Source: Flavobacteriales bacterium (GTDB lineage: Bacteria > Bacteroidota > Bacteroidia > Flavobacteriales_F > PHOS-HE28). Taken from it: DNA of 32,604 nucleotides. Location of the stretch: contig JAEUTB010000180.1 of assembly GCA_016787995.1 (NCBI GenBank), forward strand, positions 1 to 32,604, given 5' to 3'. Each line of letters starts with the position of its first letter. Position 1 is the stretch's first letter. A program made the position numbers and the translations under genes. The notes below the pieces were generated by a model, which was given only the letters and a program-made list of their open reading frames with translations, ran no database searches and was not told where the DNA came from. This document shows, in pieces, positions 1-6,651 of the stretch.

Positions 1-690
1 AGCGGCAAGAAGCTCACCCTCGAGCTCGGCGGCAAGGCGGCCAACATCATCTTCGCCGACGCCGCCATCGACCAGGCCGTCGAAGGCATCATCAACGGCA
101 TCTACTTCAACCAGGGCCACGTGTGCTGCGCCGGCAGCCGCCTCTTCGTGGAGGAGGGCGTGTACGACGAGGTCATCCGCAAGCTCAAGCACCGCATGCG
201 CTCGCTCGTCGTGGGCGACCCGCTGGACAAGAACACCGACATCGGCGCCATCAACAGCCGCGAGCAACTTGCAACCATCAACAAGTATCTGAAGGTCGGC
301 GTAGCCGATGGGGCAGAGATGTTCCAGTCAACTTGCAACTTGCCAACCAAAGGTTTTTGGTGCCGCCCCACGCTCTTCCTCAACGTGGCGCAGAGCGCGC
401 GCATCGCGCAAGAGGAGATTTTCGGTCCCGTGCTCGCCGTGCAGACCTTCCGCACCGTGGACGAAGTGATCCAGAAAGCCAACAACACGCCCTACGGCCT
501 CAGCGCCGGCGTGTGGACGGACAAAGGCAGCAAGATCTTCAACCTCACCAGCAAGTTGCGCGCGGGCGTGGTGTGGGCCAACACCTACAACAAGTTCGAT
601 CCCACCTCACCCTTCGGCGGGTACAAGGAGAGCGGGTATGGACGGGAAGGCGGGGTCCATGGGTTGGGGGCGTACTTGAATTTGAATTGA
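1..690 (+). CDS. Aldehyde dehydrogenase, C-terminal part (5' end outside window)
   Basis: The reading frame is open from the first base, so the N-terminal coenzyme domain lies upstream of the window. Visible ALDH landmarks are the ELGGK motif with the general-base Glu (bases 22-36) and the NQG-HVCCAGSR motif, in which the Cys codon at 124-126 aligns with the catalytic Cys. Next come EEIFGPV (near 412-432) and the C-terminal SPFGGYKESGYGREGG signature. It should oxidise an aldehyde to the acid with NAD(P)+ in the cytoplasm; the substrate cannot be read from sequence. The closing DPTSPFGGYKES part and the presence of a catalytically dead short ALDH at 12918 suggest an ALDH16-like split system, which is inference. 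A local patch (about 265-360) is AT-richer than the rest and contains an 11-bp direct repeat. Confidence 0.93.
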   Translation, partial: SGKKLTLELGGKAANIIFADAAIDQAVEGIINGIYFNQGHVCCAGSRLFVEEGVYDEVIRKLKHRMRSLVVGDPLDKNTDIGAINSREQLATINKYLKVGVADGAEMFQSTCNLPTKGFWCRPTLFLNVAQSARIAQEEIFGPVLAVQTFRTVDEVIQKANNTPYGLSAGVWTDKGSKIFNLTSKLRAGVVWANTYNKFDPTSPFGGYKESGYGREGGVHGLGAYLNLN

Positions 691-866
691 TGCATTAGGG
701 CGTGCCCCCGGCTCAAATGCAGCCGGGGTCGCGCTTTCCGCTGTACTCCTCGCTCGTTCCTCGCTGCGGGGTGCCGCTCCAATCGCTCACGCGAAGCACC
801 CGCAAGGCCAGTCGCACTGGCTCAGTTGAAGGCCAGTACTTTCGTCGTATTAGTTGACCATTAGGC
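691..866. repeat. Structured intergenic repeat-like segment
   Basis: No gene is seen here. The segment opens with a perfect 8-bp hairpin (CCCCGGCT at 706-713, AGCCGGGG at 721-728). It continues into a C/T-rich stretch with repeated CTCGCTCGTTCCTCGCTG-like words and ends at the next ATG. The word CATTAGG occurs at both ends, in 692-700 and in 859-865. I recall similar GCGCTTTCCGCT...CAATCGCT blocks as dispersed intergenic repeats in Bacteroidota, but I cannot verify copies from this window. The layout (gene, structured block, gene starting directly after the block) recalls integron cassettes, but no canonical attC core pair is present. Confidence 0.45.
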
Positions 867-1883
867 ATGACCATCAAAGAAGCCATTCTCAAAAGCCTTC
901 AGGAACTTGGGGGCCTTGCGACTCACATCGATGTGTTGGAGCACATTAAGAAGAACCGCTATTGCGACTTTGGTGGTCCGACTCCGCAAGCCACTGTATC
1001 TGCTGAGCTGGGGAGCTTTGTTCGCAATGGTGACAGTCGGGTCAAGCGAATCAAGAAGCAAGAAGGCGGTGGGTACTTCTACTATCTCACGGCGAATGAG
1101 AGCCAAATAGGTGTCGATGTGCTTGCCGGTGAGAAGTCACCCGTGACGCCAGCGAAATCGGCGAAGGTTCCGGCCAGTAGTTCGAATGGCAAAACGAACA
1201 CATACTACGAGCGAGACTTACACAAACTGCTGAGCACTTATCTCCAAAGTATCGGCGTCCTTTCGAAGACCATCTTTCACGAGCAGTCGAAGACATCTGA
1301 CGACGGCAACCAGACATGGACGCATCCGGATATGGTGGGCATCAGCTTTCTGAAGCTCCAAACGCCAGCGAGCCAAGAGTTCTTGAAGGTGGTCAATCAT
1401 GTGGCCACGTTCAAGTTGAGTTCATATGAGATCAAGAAGGAACTCAACTCTGACGCCGAACTTAAGAAGGCGTTCTTCCAAGCGGTGTCGAATTCAAGCT
1501 GGGCGAACTACGGCTACCTGGTCGCGTTCGAGATAAGCGACGGTCTGAAGGAAGAAATCGAACGATTGAACCAGTCATTCGGGATCGGTGTTATCGAACT
1601 TAACCCTAACCCGTACTACAGCCGGGTCATACATCAGGCTCGACACCGCGAACTGGACTTCAAGACGATTGACAAGCTCTGCAAAATCAACAAGGACTTC
1701 AACAGGTTCATCGAACAAACAGAGAAACTGCTTACAGCCGAAGTGAAGTATCGTGGATCCGCAGAAAAAGAGTTGACCGAGTTCTGCGATGTCGTCTTCA
1801 CCACGGACGCTGAGATTGAGCAGTACTGCAAGGAGAAGCACATTCCTTGGGAAACGTACATCCAAGGCACGTTCTACGTCTAA
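867..1883 (+). CDS. HrgA-like protein: HARE-HTH domain plus predicted PD-(D/E)XK nuclease
   Basis: This 338-residue protein has an N-terminal HARE-HTH winged-helix domain (residues 1-75), a module shared by restriction enzymes and chromatin proteins. A low-complexity linker (about 85-110) leads to a C-terminal domain of the COG2958/HrgA type. That domain shows the order expected for a PD-(D/E)XK nuclease: Glu117 in an early helix, Pro154-Asp155, Glu188-Ile-Lys190, then Gln205-Ala on the following helix. HrgA in Helicobacter replaces a type II restriction gene, and the family is only loosely characterised. I infer a DNA-cleaving defence or modification-dependent role. The codon use and base composition look less GC-rich than the flanking genes, which suggests acquisition. 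ATG 867 directly follows the structured segment. No methyltransferase gene is adjacent. Confidence 0.72.
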   Translation: MTIKEAILKSLQELGGLATHIDVLEHIKKNRYCDFGGPTPQATVSAELGSFVRNGDSRVKRIKKQEGGGYFYYLTANESQIGVDVLAGEKSPVTPAKSAKVPASSSNGKTNTYYERDLHKLLSTYLQSIGVLSKTIFHEQSKTSDDGNQTWTHPDMVGISFLKLQTPASQEFLKVVNHVATFKLSSYEIKKELNSDAELKKAFFQAVSNSSWANYGYLVAFEISDGLKEEIERLNQSFGIGVIELNPNPYYSRVIHQARHRELDFKTIDKLCKINKDFNRFIEQTEKLLTAEVKYRGSAEKELTEFCDVVFTTDAEIEQYCKEKHIPWETYIQGTFYV

Positions 1884-1919
1884 TGGATAAGAAGGGCTCT
1901 GTCTGGCCTTCGCAGGCGT

Positions 1920-2126
1920 CTATCCGCGTGAGTAGTACGCGGTAGGCTCTTCAGCCAACGACTGCTGGTACTCCTTGATGGCCTTGATGCCATCATTCAC
2001 TTCCTGGGCATCCTTGTCGGAGAGCTGCCACTGAAGTTTGAACTCCGCCTTGGCTTCCTCCAACTTGTTCAACAGCACATCCCATTTGCCCGGTTCCGGT
2101 ATGGTGGTCTGCTGCTTCTTGTCCAT
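1920..2126 (-). CDS. Small charged hypothetical protein (68 aa)
   Basis: This is a short, highly charged, probably helical protein (many Lys, Glu and Gln; no signal peptide or membrane segment). It lies 13 bp downstream of the SDH_sah protease-like gene on the same strand, so the two are probably co-transcribed. It does not match a family I recognise. It converges with the nuclease gene at 867-1883, leaving a 36-bp gap. It could be an accessory or adaptor of the protease-like neighbour, but the only evidence is position. It could also be a chance frame, although its ordinary amino-acid composition and spacing favour a real gene. Confidence 0.55.
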   Translation of the reverse strand: MDKKQQTTIPEPGKWDVLLNKLEEAKAEFKLQWQLSDKDAQEVNDGIKAIKEYQQSLAEEPTAYYSRG

Positions 2127-2139
2127 GGGTGAGGGTGCT

Positions 2140-3300
2140 CTATTGGACGACCTTCTTGCCAGATTGAGCTTCGATCTGAAGTCTGGCCTGGCTGAGGTTG
2201 CTCTGCGTGTTACAAACGGGGCAGACGAAGATATCGTTCGCAGGGTACGGTGTCATCCCTTCTCCCATCGGTACGCCCGGGGCCAAGTTAGCTTGGATCT
2301 TGAAAGGAGTCTTGCACTTCGGGCAGGGAAAGTCAAAGTTGGCCGCTTGGATCTGCTGGGGTTGCGGGGCTGGTGGCGGCACCGCTCCACCTACGAACCG
2401 GTAAACCTGGGAGCCAATGGTCTCATACACCTTGAAGATGTTGGTGCCCTCGAAGGTCAGGCGCAGAAGCGTGTAGTACCTGTTGATGGCATCCTGCAAT
2501 GCCGGCTCCTTGTCATAGTCGGTGATCCGCAGTCCCATCTGGGTCAAGTCGTCGATCTTGATGGACCGGCCATGCGTTAGCCAGTCGCCATGCTTGCACA
2601 GGCGTTCGGCTATCTGGTCGGCCTTCTGTTTCTTCTCATCCTCGGTAACCGGCTTCCCCGTGGAACTGTGGGTCTCCCAGTACTTGAACTTGTACTTGGC
2701 CAACCACTCCTTCACCAAGGTCTTCGAAAAGTTCTGTGCGTTCTCGCAGTGCTGGATCTCACCGGGCGAGATGTTCTGCAGGATCGGGATATAAGCCGGG
2801 TTCAATTTGCCCGTCTTCAGCACCTCTTCCTTGATCTTCGTCAGTCCATCAAGAAAGGCATCGGCCGAGAAGCGCTTGCTGTTGTTGATGATCTGTGCAT
2901 CGATGGGTCCGAGTGATGATGTGACGCCCATTAGGATCTCATCCGCGGCCATGGCGAAAATGGTTCCAGCGCTTTTCGCCGTTCCGGGAATGATGATGCC
3001 CACATGGTCGTAGCGCCCACGGATCACACGCACGATATCCTCCACTACCTCTCCAATGCCTCCCGGTGTTTCAAGTATGATGTCCAACTCGCGTCCGGCG
3101 AGTGTTGTCAGCTGGTCATGGAACGGCAGTTGGTCTGAGTAGTCGATACTACTTGGGGCCTGCTTCATCATGTCGCTCGCATACACGAGAACATCGCGCC
3201 CTTTTCGCAGCGCAGAGATAGCCTTGAGTTGAGCCTTGCGTTCAGCCTGAAGCGCTTGGAAGTCGAGCTGCTTAGTGAGATACTCGGTGTAGATACCCAT
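2140..3300 (-). CDS. SDH_sah family ClpP-fold serine protease-like protein with C-terminal zinc ribbon
   Basis: This 386-residue protein belongs to the serine dehydrogenase proteinase (SDH_sah, PF01972) family of the ClpP/crotonase superfamily. Visible marks are the ETPGG oxyanion-type loop (77-81), the nucleophile-elbow-like PGTAKSAGT (Ser110), the AADEI and SSLGPIDAQI segments (118-137), and the later HGDWLTHGRSI block. The C-terminus adds a four-Cys zinc ribbon (CPKC at 326-329, CPVC at 360-363), suited to binding a partner or nucleic acid. The frame could begin upstream at 3345, but ATG 3300 gives the natural start of this family. There is no signal peptide or membrane segment, so it is cytoplasmic, unlike typical SppA. 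It probably forms a transcript with the 68-residue gene downstream. The substrate is unknown. Confidence 0.8.
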   Translation of the reverse strand: MGIYTEYLTKQLDFQALQAERKAQLKAISALRKGRDVLVYASDMMKQAPSSIDYSDQLPFHDQLTTLAGRELDIILETPGGIGEVVEDIVRVIRGRYDHVGIIIPGTAKSAGTIFAMAADEILMGVTSSLGPIDAQIINNSKRFSADAFLDGLTKIKEEVLKTGKLNPAYIPILQNISPGEIQHCENAQNFSKTLVKEWLAKYKFKYWETHSSTGKPVTEDEKKQKADQIAERLCKHGDWLTHGRSIKIDDLTQMGLRITDYDKEPALQDAINRYYTLLRLTFEGTNIFKVYETIGSQVYRFVGGAVPPPAPQPQQIQAANFDFPCPKCKTPFKIQANLAPGVPMGEGMTPYPANDIFVCPVCNTQSNLSQARLQIEAQSGKKVVQ

Positions 3301-3311
3301 AGTCGTTACGG

Positions 3312-3330
3312 TTGACGGACGTTTCGTCAA
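3312..3330. promoter_or_regulatory. Inverted repeat upstream of the SDH_sah gene
   Basis: TTGACG (3312-3317) and CGTCAA (3325-3330) form a perfect 6-bp inverted repeat with a 7-base centre, 12 bases upstream of the minus-strand start at 3300. It could be an operator or a 5' hairpin. No matching regulator gene is adjacent. Confidence 0.35.
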
Positions 3331-3409
3331 TCCGCTTGCAGACAATGTAGTTGCAGCAGGCCATTCATCAACTTTGCTCGGTCAAAAGACCCATGCCCCG
3401 CCTCATCGC

Positions 3410-3427
3410 CTGCCTGCCGGCAGGCAG
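3410..3427. repeat. Perfect 18-bp palindrome (REP-like)
   Basis: CTGCCTGCC followed directly by GGCAGGCAG is a perfect palindrome. It lies inside the leader-coding region of the truncated gene. I recall this CTGCCTGCCGGCAGGCAG word as a dispersed element in GC-rich Flavobacteriales assemblies. Copy number cannot be tested here, as I see only one clear copy in the window. Confidence 0.6.
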
Positions 3428-3661
3428 ATCCACGGTCGTGCTCTCGCTCGTGCCCCAAAGGTTCCTCGTCAGCATGGCCGTGTCGGTTTGTGGCCCCTTG
3501 GCCCAGGCACAGATCGATAGCGGGTACATCATCACGGTCGACCGGCGCGTGCAAGCGATCAATGCGGAGAAGGACGCTGAGGTAAGGACACTGGAGAACG
3601 ATGCGTTCTTCGAGTACACCACAGATGGCGGTGGCTTTTCAAATTATCGGCCCGAAACTTC

Positions 3662-3680
3662 AAAAGCTGCTCCCGCTTTT
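3662..3680. terminator. Possible weak bidirectional terminator hairpin
   Basis: AAAAGC (3662-3667) and GCTTTT (3675-3680) pair with a 7-base loop. The A and T tracts lie within the stem, so the hairpin reads alike from both strands. No longer U-tract follows. A direct repeat GCTTTTCAAAT (3634-3644 and 3675-3685) overlaps it, so this may simply be the debris of a rearrangement. Confidence 0.3.
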
Positions 3681-3842
3681 CAAATCCTGGTGAGGTTGGC
3701 CCATCAAGCAACCATCAAGAAACGGAGCGGCTGTCTATCAGTCGGTTAGATCATTCCTGCTAACCACCAAAGCCCTTCCCATCAAACAAGCGGACGGGAT
3801 GGGGGCAGACGCCCAAGGCAACATCGTTTCGTTTATTGCGTT

Positions 3843-3850
3843 TAACTTTG
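3843..3850 (+). promoter_or_regulatory. -7 promoter element TAACTTTG for the toxin-antitoxin operon
   Basis: This is an exact match to the Bacteroidota TAnnTTTG element, 20 bases before ATG 3871. It argues against the earlier in-frame ATG at 3799, which would lie upstream of the transcription start. No convincing -33 TTG is placed at the ideal distance. Confidence 0.5.
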
Positions 3851-3870
3851 CATCACCCATCCGCGAAGCC

Positions 3871-4335
3871 ATGCCAGCAGTTGAAGCACTTACCGCCAAG
3901 CCGACGCGCTCCGAGCAAGAGGCCGCACGTAGATCGTTCCCCGCTCTTGAAGAGTCGCTGAAGGGCCTTTCCAAGACGAAGGACACGACCGAGATCGAGA
4001 TCGAGGAGACGGCGCAGAAGATCATCGTGCCCACGATGGCACTGCAGCTGCTCTCACGGATCCTGAAGGACCTGGGTGAAGGCCGTCCGGTGCAGATCGT
4101 GCCCATCGCTGCGGAAATGACCACACAGGCCGCCGCGGAGCTGCTCGGCTGTTCCCGGCCCCATGTGGTGAAGCTGTTGGAGCAGGGCAGGATCCCCTTC
4201 ACCAAGATCGGCAAGCATCGCCGGGTGAGGTATGAGGATGTGATGAAGTACCGCAAGGCGATGAAGGAGGCGCAGCGGCAGTTGCTGAAGGACATGATGC
4301 GGGAAGACGAAGAGGCGGGTCTCTATGATTCATAG
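3871..4335 (+). CDS. VapB50-like antitoxin, excisionase-type HTH protein
   Basis: This 154-residue DNA-binding protein has a MerR/excisionase-type helix-turn-helix in its C-terminal half (MTTQAAAELLG-CSRPHVVKLL, followed by the KIGKHRRVRYEDVMKY wing). A charged N-terminal region probably dimerises or binds the toxin. It overlaps the downstream PIN-domain gene by 11 bases, the usual arrangement of an antitoxin before its toxin. The pair resembles Mycobacterium tuberculosis Rv3750c-Rv3749c (annotated excisionase plus VapC50). It would repress its own promoter at 3843 and neutralise the toxin. The start at 3871 was chosen because a TAnnTTTG element lies just upstream. Confidence 0.8.
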   Translation: MPAVEALTAKPTRSEQEAARRSFPALEESLKGLSKTKDTTEIEIEETAQKIIVPTMALQLLSRILKDLGEGRPVQIVPIAAEMTTQAAAELLGCSRPHVVKLLEQGRIPFTKIGKHRRVRYEDVMKYRKAMKEAQRQLLKDMMREDEEAGLYDS

Positions 4336-4888
4336 CGTCCGCTTCACGTGTGTCCTGGACACCAACGTCAACTACCCGGTCAACATCCGGGACCTGTTGC
4401 TGTGGTTCGCGCACTACGACCTCTTCACTGTGAAGTGGAGCAGCGGCATTTGCGAAGAGTGGATCAAGGTGATGCGCGTGAAGGGGGTTGACGAGCAGGC
4501 GATCGCCAAGCGCGTTCAGCGCATGAGCGATGCCTTTCCGGATGCGCTGGTGGAGAACTACGAAGGTCTGATCGATGGTTTGGAACTGCCTGACAAGGAC
4601 GACCGCCATGTGCTGGCCGCTGCCATCAAGGCCAATGCGAACTTGATCGTCACCAACAACCTGAGCGATTTCCCAGCCGCCGAGCTGGCCAAGTATGGCC
4701 TGGAAGCGAAGAGCGCTGATGATTTCCTCACGGACATCATCGACCTGAACCAGTCACGTGCATTGGAGGCCTTCAAGGAGCTTGTGGCGAACCGGCGTTC
4801 CCCAGAGCTCGACGCCTATCAGGTGCTGGACCAGTTCCGAAAGGTCGGTCTGAAGAACACGGCCGACTATCTCCATGCGTTGCTGTGA
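4325..4888 (+). CDS. VapC50-like PIN-domain ribonuclease toxin
   Basis: This 187-residue PIN-domain protein shows the acidic metal-binding set: Asp12 in VLDTN, Glu44/Glu45 in ICEEW, Asp92-Asp93 in DDRHVLAAA, and Asp115 near NNLSDFP. It is longer than most VapC toxins. The extra C-terminal helical part (about 130-187) matches what I know of VapC50-type proteins. It would cleave RNA in a Mg-dependent way when the antitoxin is lost, slowing translation. ATG 4325 lies inside the end of the antitoxin gene, so translation is coupled. All catalytic positions look intact, so the module is probably functional. Confidence 0.85.
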   Translation: MIHSVRFTCVLDTNVNYPVNIRDLLLWFAHYDLFTVKWSSGICEEWIKVMRVKGVDEQAIAKRVQRMSDAFPDALVENYEGLIDGLELPDKDDRHVLAAAIKANANLIVTNNLSDFPAAELAKYGLEAKSADDFLTDIIDLNQSRALEAFKELVANRRSPELDAYQVLDQFRKVGLKNTADYLHALL

Positions 4889-4909
4889 AGGAGGTGCGTA
4901 CCTGTTCCA

Positions 4910-4941
4910 TTGAGCATGAGTGAATACCCCGTTGATCTTTG
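4910..4941 (+). promoter_or_regulatory. Promoter of the DUF2200 gene
   Basis: TTG (4910-4912) is followed, after 21 bases, by GATCTTTG (4934-4941), one mismatch to TAnnTTTG. Only 7 bases separate it from ATG 4949, which predicts a leaderless or nearly leaderless mRNA. Confidence 0.45.
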
Positions 4942-4948
4942 AAGCACC

Positions 4949-5308
4949 ATGAAACCCGGAGCCAACTACGAACGCGTCTTCCGCATGTCCTTCGCCAGCG
5001 TTTACCCGCACTATGTGACCAAGGTGGAGAAGAAGGGTCGCACGGTGGACGAGTTGCACACGGTGATCACGTGGCTCACCGGCTACGACGACAAGGCACT
5101 AAAGAAGATCCTCGCCGACAAGACCGACTTCCGCACCTTCTTCGCCGAAGCCCGCCTGAACCCGAACGTGGGCATGATCACCGGCGTGATCTGCGGCTAC
5201 CGCGTGGAGGACATCGAGGACCCGCTGATGCAGCAGATCCGCTACCTGGACAAGCTGGTGGATGAGCTGGCCAAGGGCAGGGCGATGGAGAAGATCCTAA
5301 GGGCATGA
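4949..5308 (+). CDS. DUF2200 family protein
   Basis: This 119-residue protein matches the conserved DUF2200 pattern along its whole length: FASVYPHYV near residue 15, [38 protein letters not shown] and the C-terminal KLVDELAKG. The family is widespread, compact and cytoplasmic, with no established biochemical role. It is full length and has no signal peptide. The next gene starts within its stop codon (4-base overlap), so the two are translated together, although the neighbour is exported and unrelated. Confidence 0.92.
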   Translation: MKPGANYERVFRMSFASVYPHYVTKVEKKGRTVDELHTVITWLTGYDDKALKKILADKTDFRTFFAEARLNPNVGMITGVICGYRVEDIEDPLMQQIRYLDKLVDELAKGRAMEKILRA

Positions 5309-5841
5309 ACAGAGCCATCCTCTTCCTCTTGGTGATCACCTTGCTGGGGTGGGCCGATGCACGTGCGCAGGCCTTCTTACCCTCGTTCACCGAACGCCCC
5401 GCGGAAGGCTGGCCCGCCGGGACGGAGGTGATCTACCAGCCGGTGGTGCTGGACACCACCTTGCTCTTCCCCAAGCCCTGGTTGGTGTGGCTCTGCACCT
5501 GCGCGTGTCCGGTCGAATTCGAGTTCTACTACGAGGTCGACTTCCGGACGGTGCGCACCTGCTGGGGCCGCAAGGAGGTCTTCGACCGCGAGGAGGTGAT
5601 GGGCGTGTACGCCTTCGTGCAACGCGGCCTGGGTGAGCTCTACGCCATGCTGGAGGAGAGCGGGGAGGGCTTCGTTTACAAGGAACTGTCCCACGAGGAC
5701 AGCACGGCCACCCGCACCGTTCAGCTACAGTTCGATACGGCCCATGTGCTGCGCACGGACACAGCGGTCGTGGGCCAATGGGGCAAGGACGAATACGTTA
5801 CGCGCATCACGCGCTACGTGGAGCTGAAGCCGGTGCGCTGA
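5305..5841 (+). CDS. Exported hypothetical protein
   Basis: This 178-residue protein begins with a clear signal peptide ([22 protein letters not shown]) and probably acts in the periplasm or at the outer membrane. The mature part is beta-rich, contains a CTCAC cysteine cluster near residue 70 and many acidic residues, and matches no family I recognise. No lipobox is present and no T9SS sorting domain follows. It starts inside the stop codon of the DUF2200 gene, so the two form an operon, and 127 bases separate it from the Crp/Fnr gene. Confidence 0.7.
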   Translation: MNRAILFLLVITLLGWADARAQAFLPSFTERPAEGWPAGTEVIYQPVVLDTTLLFPKPWLVWLCTCACPVEFEFYYEVDFRTVRTCWGRKEVFDREEVMGVYAFVQRGLGELYAMLEESGEGFVYKELSHEDSTATRTVQLQFDTAHVLRTDTAVVGQWGKDEYVTRITRYVELKPVR

Positions 5842-5968
5842 ATCGCGCACAGGTCACGGGACCGACACACATTTGTGACCGCCATGGACCGCTTCGGTTT
5901 TCGTAACCGTTCGGTCAGCCGTTGACTTCCGCGAAGGGAAGGGAAATGGGAACGATCTTTCGGAAGTA

Positions 5969-6559
5969 ATGACCGACCCACAAGACGTTCTCTGCGCGCA
6001 TTTCGATCGCTACCTGGCCTTGGATGAGGCCGAGCGAACGGCATTGAAGGAGCGCAGCCGGGTGCGGCGCTTGAAGCGGCGCGGCTTTCTCCTGCAGGAA
6101 GGCGAGGTGTGCCGGTCCTACGCCTATGTGGTGGAGGGCTGCCTGCGCATGTACGAGATGGATGCGAAAGGGGTGGAGCACAACCTGCAGTTCGCGCTGG
6201 AGAACGAATGGATCGTGGACATCGGGAGCTTCCACGCGGAGAAGCCGAGCAGCCTCTTCATCGAAGCGCTGGAACCGAGCGTGGTGGTATGCATCGAGCA
6301 TGCCGACCTGCTGCAACTCTACACCGAGCACCCCAAGTTCGACCGCAACTTCCGCGTGATCATCGAGGACCAGTTCGTGGAACTGCAGCAACGCATGCTC
6401 CGCCGCAACGCGTCCAGCGCCGAGCAACGCTATGCGCACTTCGTGGAGCAGCACCCGGAGCTGGCCGCACGCGTGCCGAACGTGCACATCGCCTCTTACC
6501 TGGGCGTGACGCCGGAGTTCTTGAGCCGCCTTCGCGCCAAGACCGCCAGGCCGTCCTGA
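5969..6559 (+). CDS. Crp/Fnr family transcriptional regulator
   Basis: This 196-residue protein has an N-terminal cyclic-nucleotide-binding-type beta barrel (about 25-115; LLQEGEVCRSYAYVVEGCLRMY). A dimerisation helix (about 120-145) leads to a short helix-turn-helix (VHIASYLGVTPEFLSRLR, about 170-190). It lacks the N-terminal Cys cluster of iron-sulphur FNR proteins and is of the short Bacteroidota type, so its signal cannot be deduced. A perfect FNR/Crp-type palindrome lies 4 bases after its stop codon, ahead of the next gene, which is an obvious candidate target. Confidence 0.88.
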   Translation: MTDPQDVLCAHFDRYLALDEAERTALKERSRVRRLKRRGFLLQEGEVCRSYAYVVEGCLRMYEMDAKGVEHNLQFALENEWIVDIGSFHAEKPSSLFIEALEPSVVVCIEHADLLQLYTEHPKFDRNFRVIIEDQFVELQQRMLRRNASSAEQRYAHFVEQHPELAARVPNVHIASYLGVTPEFLSRLRAKTARPS

Positions 6560-6563
6560 ATCC

Positions 6564-6577
6564 TTGATCTGGATCAA
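6564..6577. promoter_or_regulatory. FNR-type operator box
   Basis: TTGAT (6564-6568), CTGG, ATCAA (6573-6577) fits the FNR/ANR/DNR consensus TTGATnnnnATCAA exactly and is symmetric out to CCTTGATC/GATCAAGG (6562-6579). The centre lies about 81 bases before ATG 6652. An AACCTTTG (6624-6631, one mismatch to the -7 element) lies between the box and the gene. The 2-base symmetric centre makes it unsuitable as a terminator hairpin. Confidence 0.7.
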
Positions 6578-6651
6578 GGTCATTTCTTGATCGGGGCCAT
6601 GGGCCGGACCATTCGGCGCGGGGAACCTTTGTGCCGCAACCATCAACTACG

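Larger units (their letters stand above)
3393..3749 (+). pseudogene. Truncated secreted-protein gene
   Basis: From ATG 3393 the frame encodes a hydrophobic leader ending in a signal-peptidase-like PLAQAQ, then about 45 residues of ordinary protein (up to about 3635). It then runs into AT-richer sequence with no protein-like character and stops at 3749. A CAACTTTG promoter-like element (3369-3376, one mismatch to TAnnTTTG) sits 16 bases before the ATG. I read this as the 5' end of an exported-protein gene whose remainder was lost. The leader is also interrupted by an 18-bp perfect palindrome that adds residues ACLPAGRS. Alternatively the whole stretch is non-coding. Confidence 0.45.

Noticed and set aside
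3799-3870. N-terminal extension of the antitoxin from ATG 3799
   Set aside because: The TAACTTTG element at 3843-3850 lies inside this extension, and the extra residues do not look family-like.
5852-5909. Inverted repeats GGTCAC/GTGACC and CGGTT/AACCG before the Crp/Fnr gene
   Set aside because: They are short, partly overlapping and have long or AT-poor loops; I could not match them to a known operator or terminator, so they are not listed as features.
6562-6579. Terminator hairpin after the Crp/Fnr gene
   Set aside because: The inverted repeat has a 2-base centre and no T-tract, and it matches the FNR operator consensus exactly, so an operator is the better reading.
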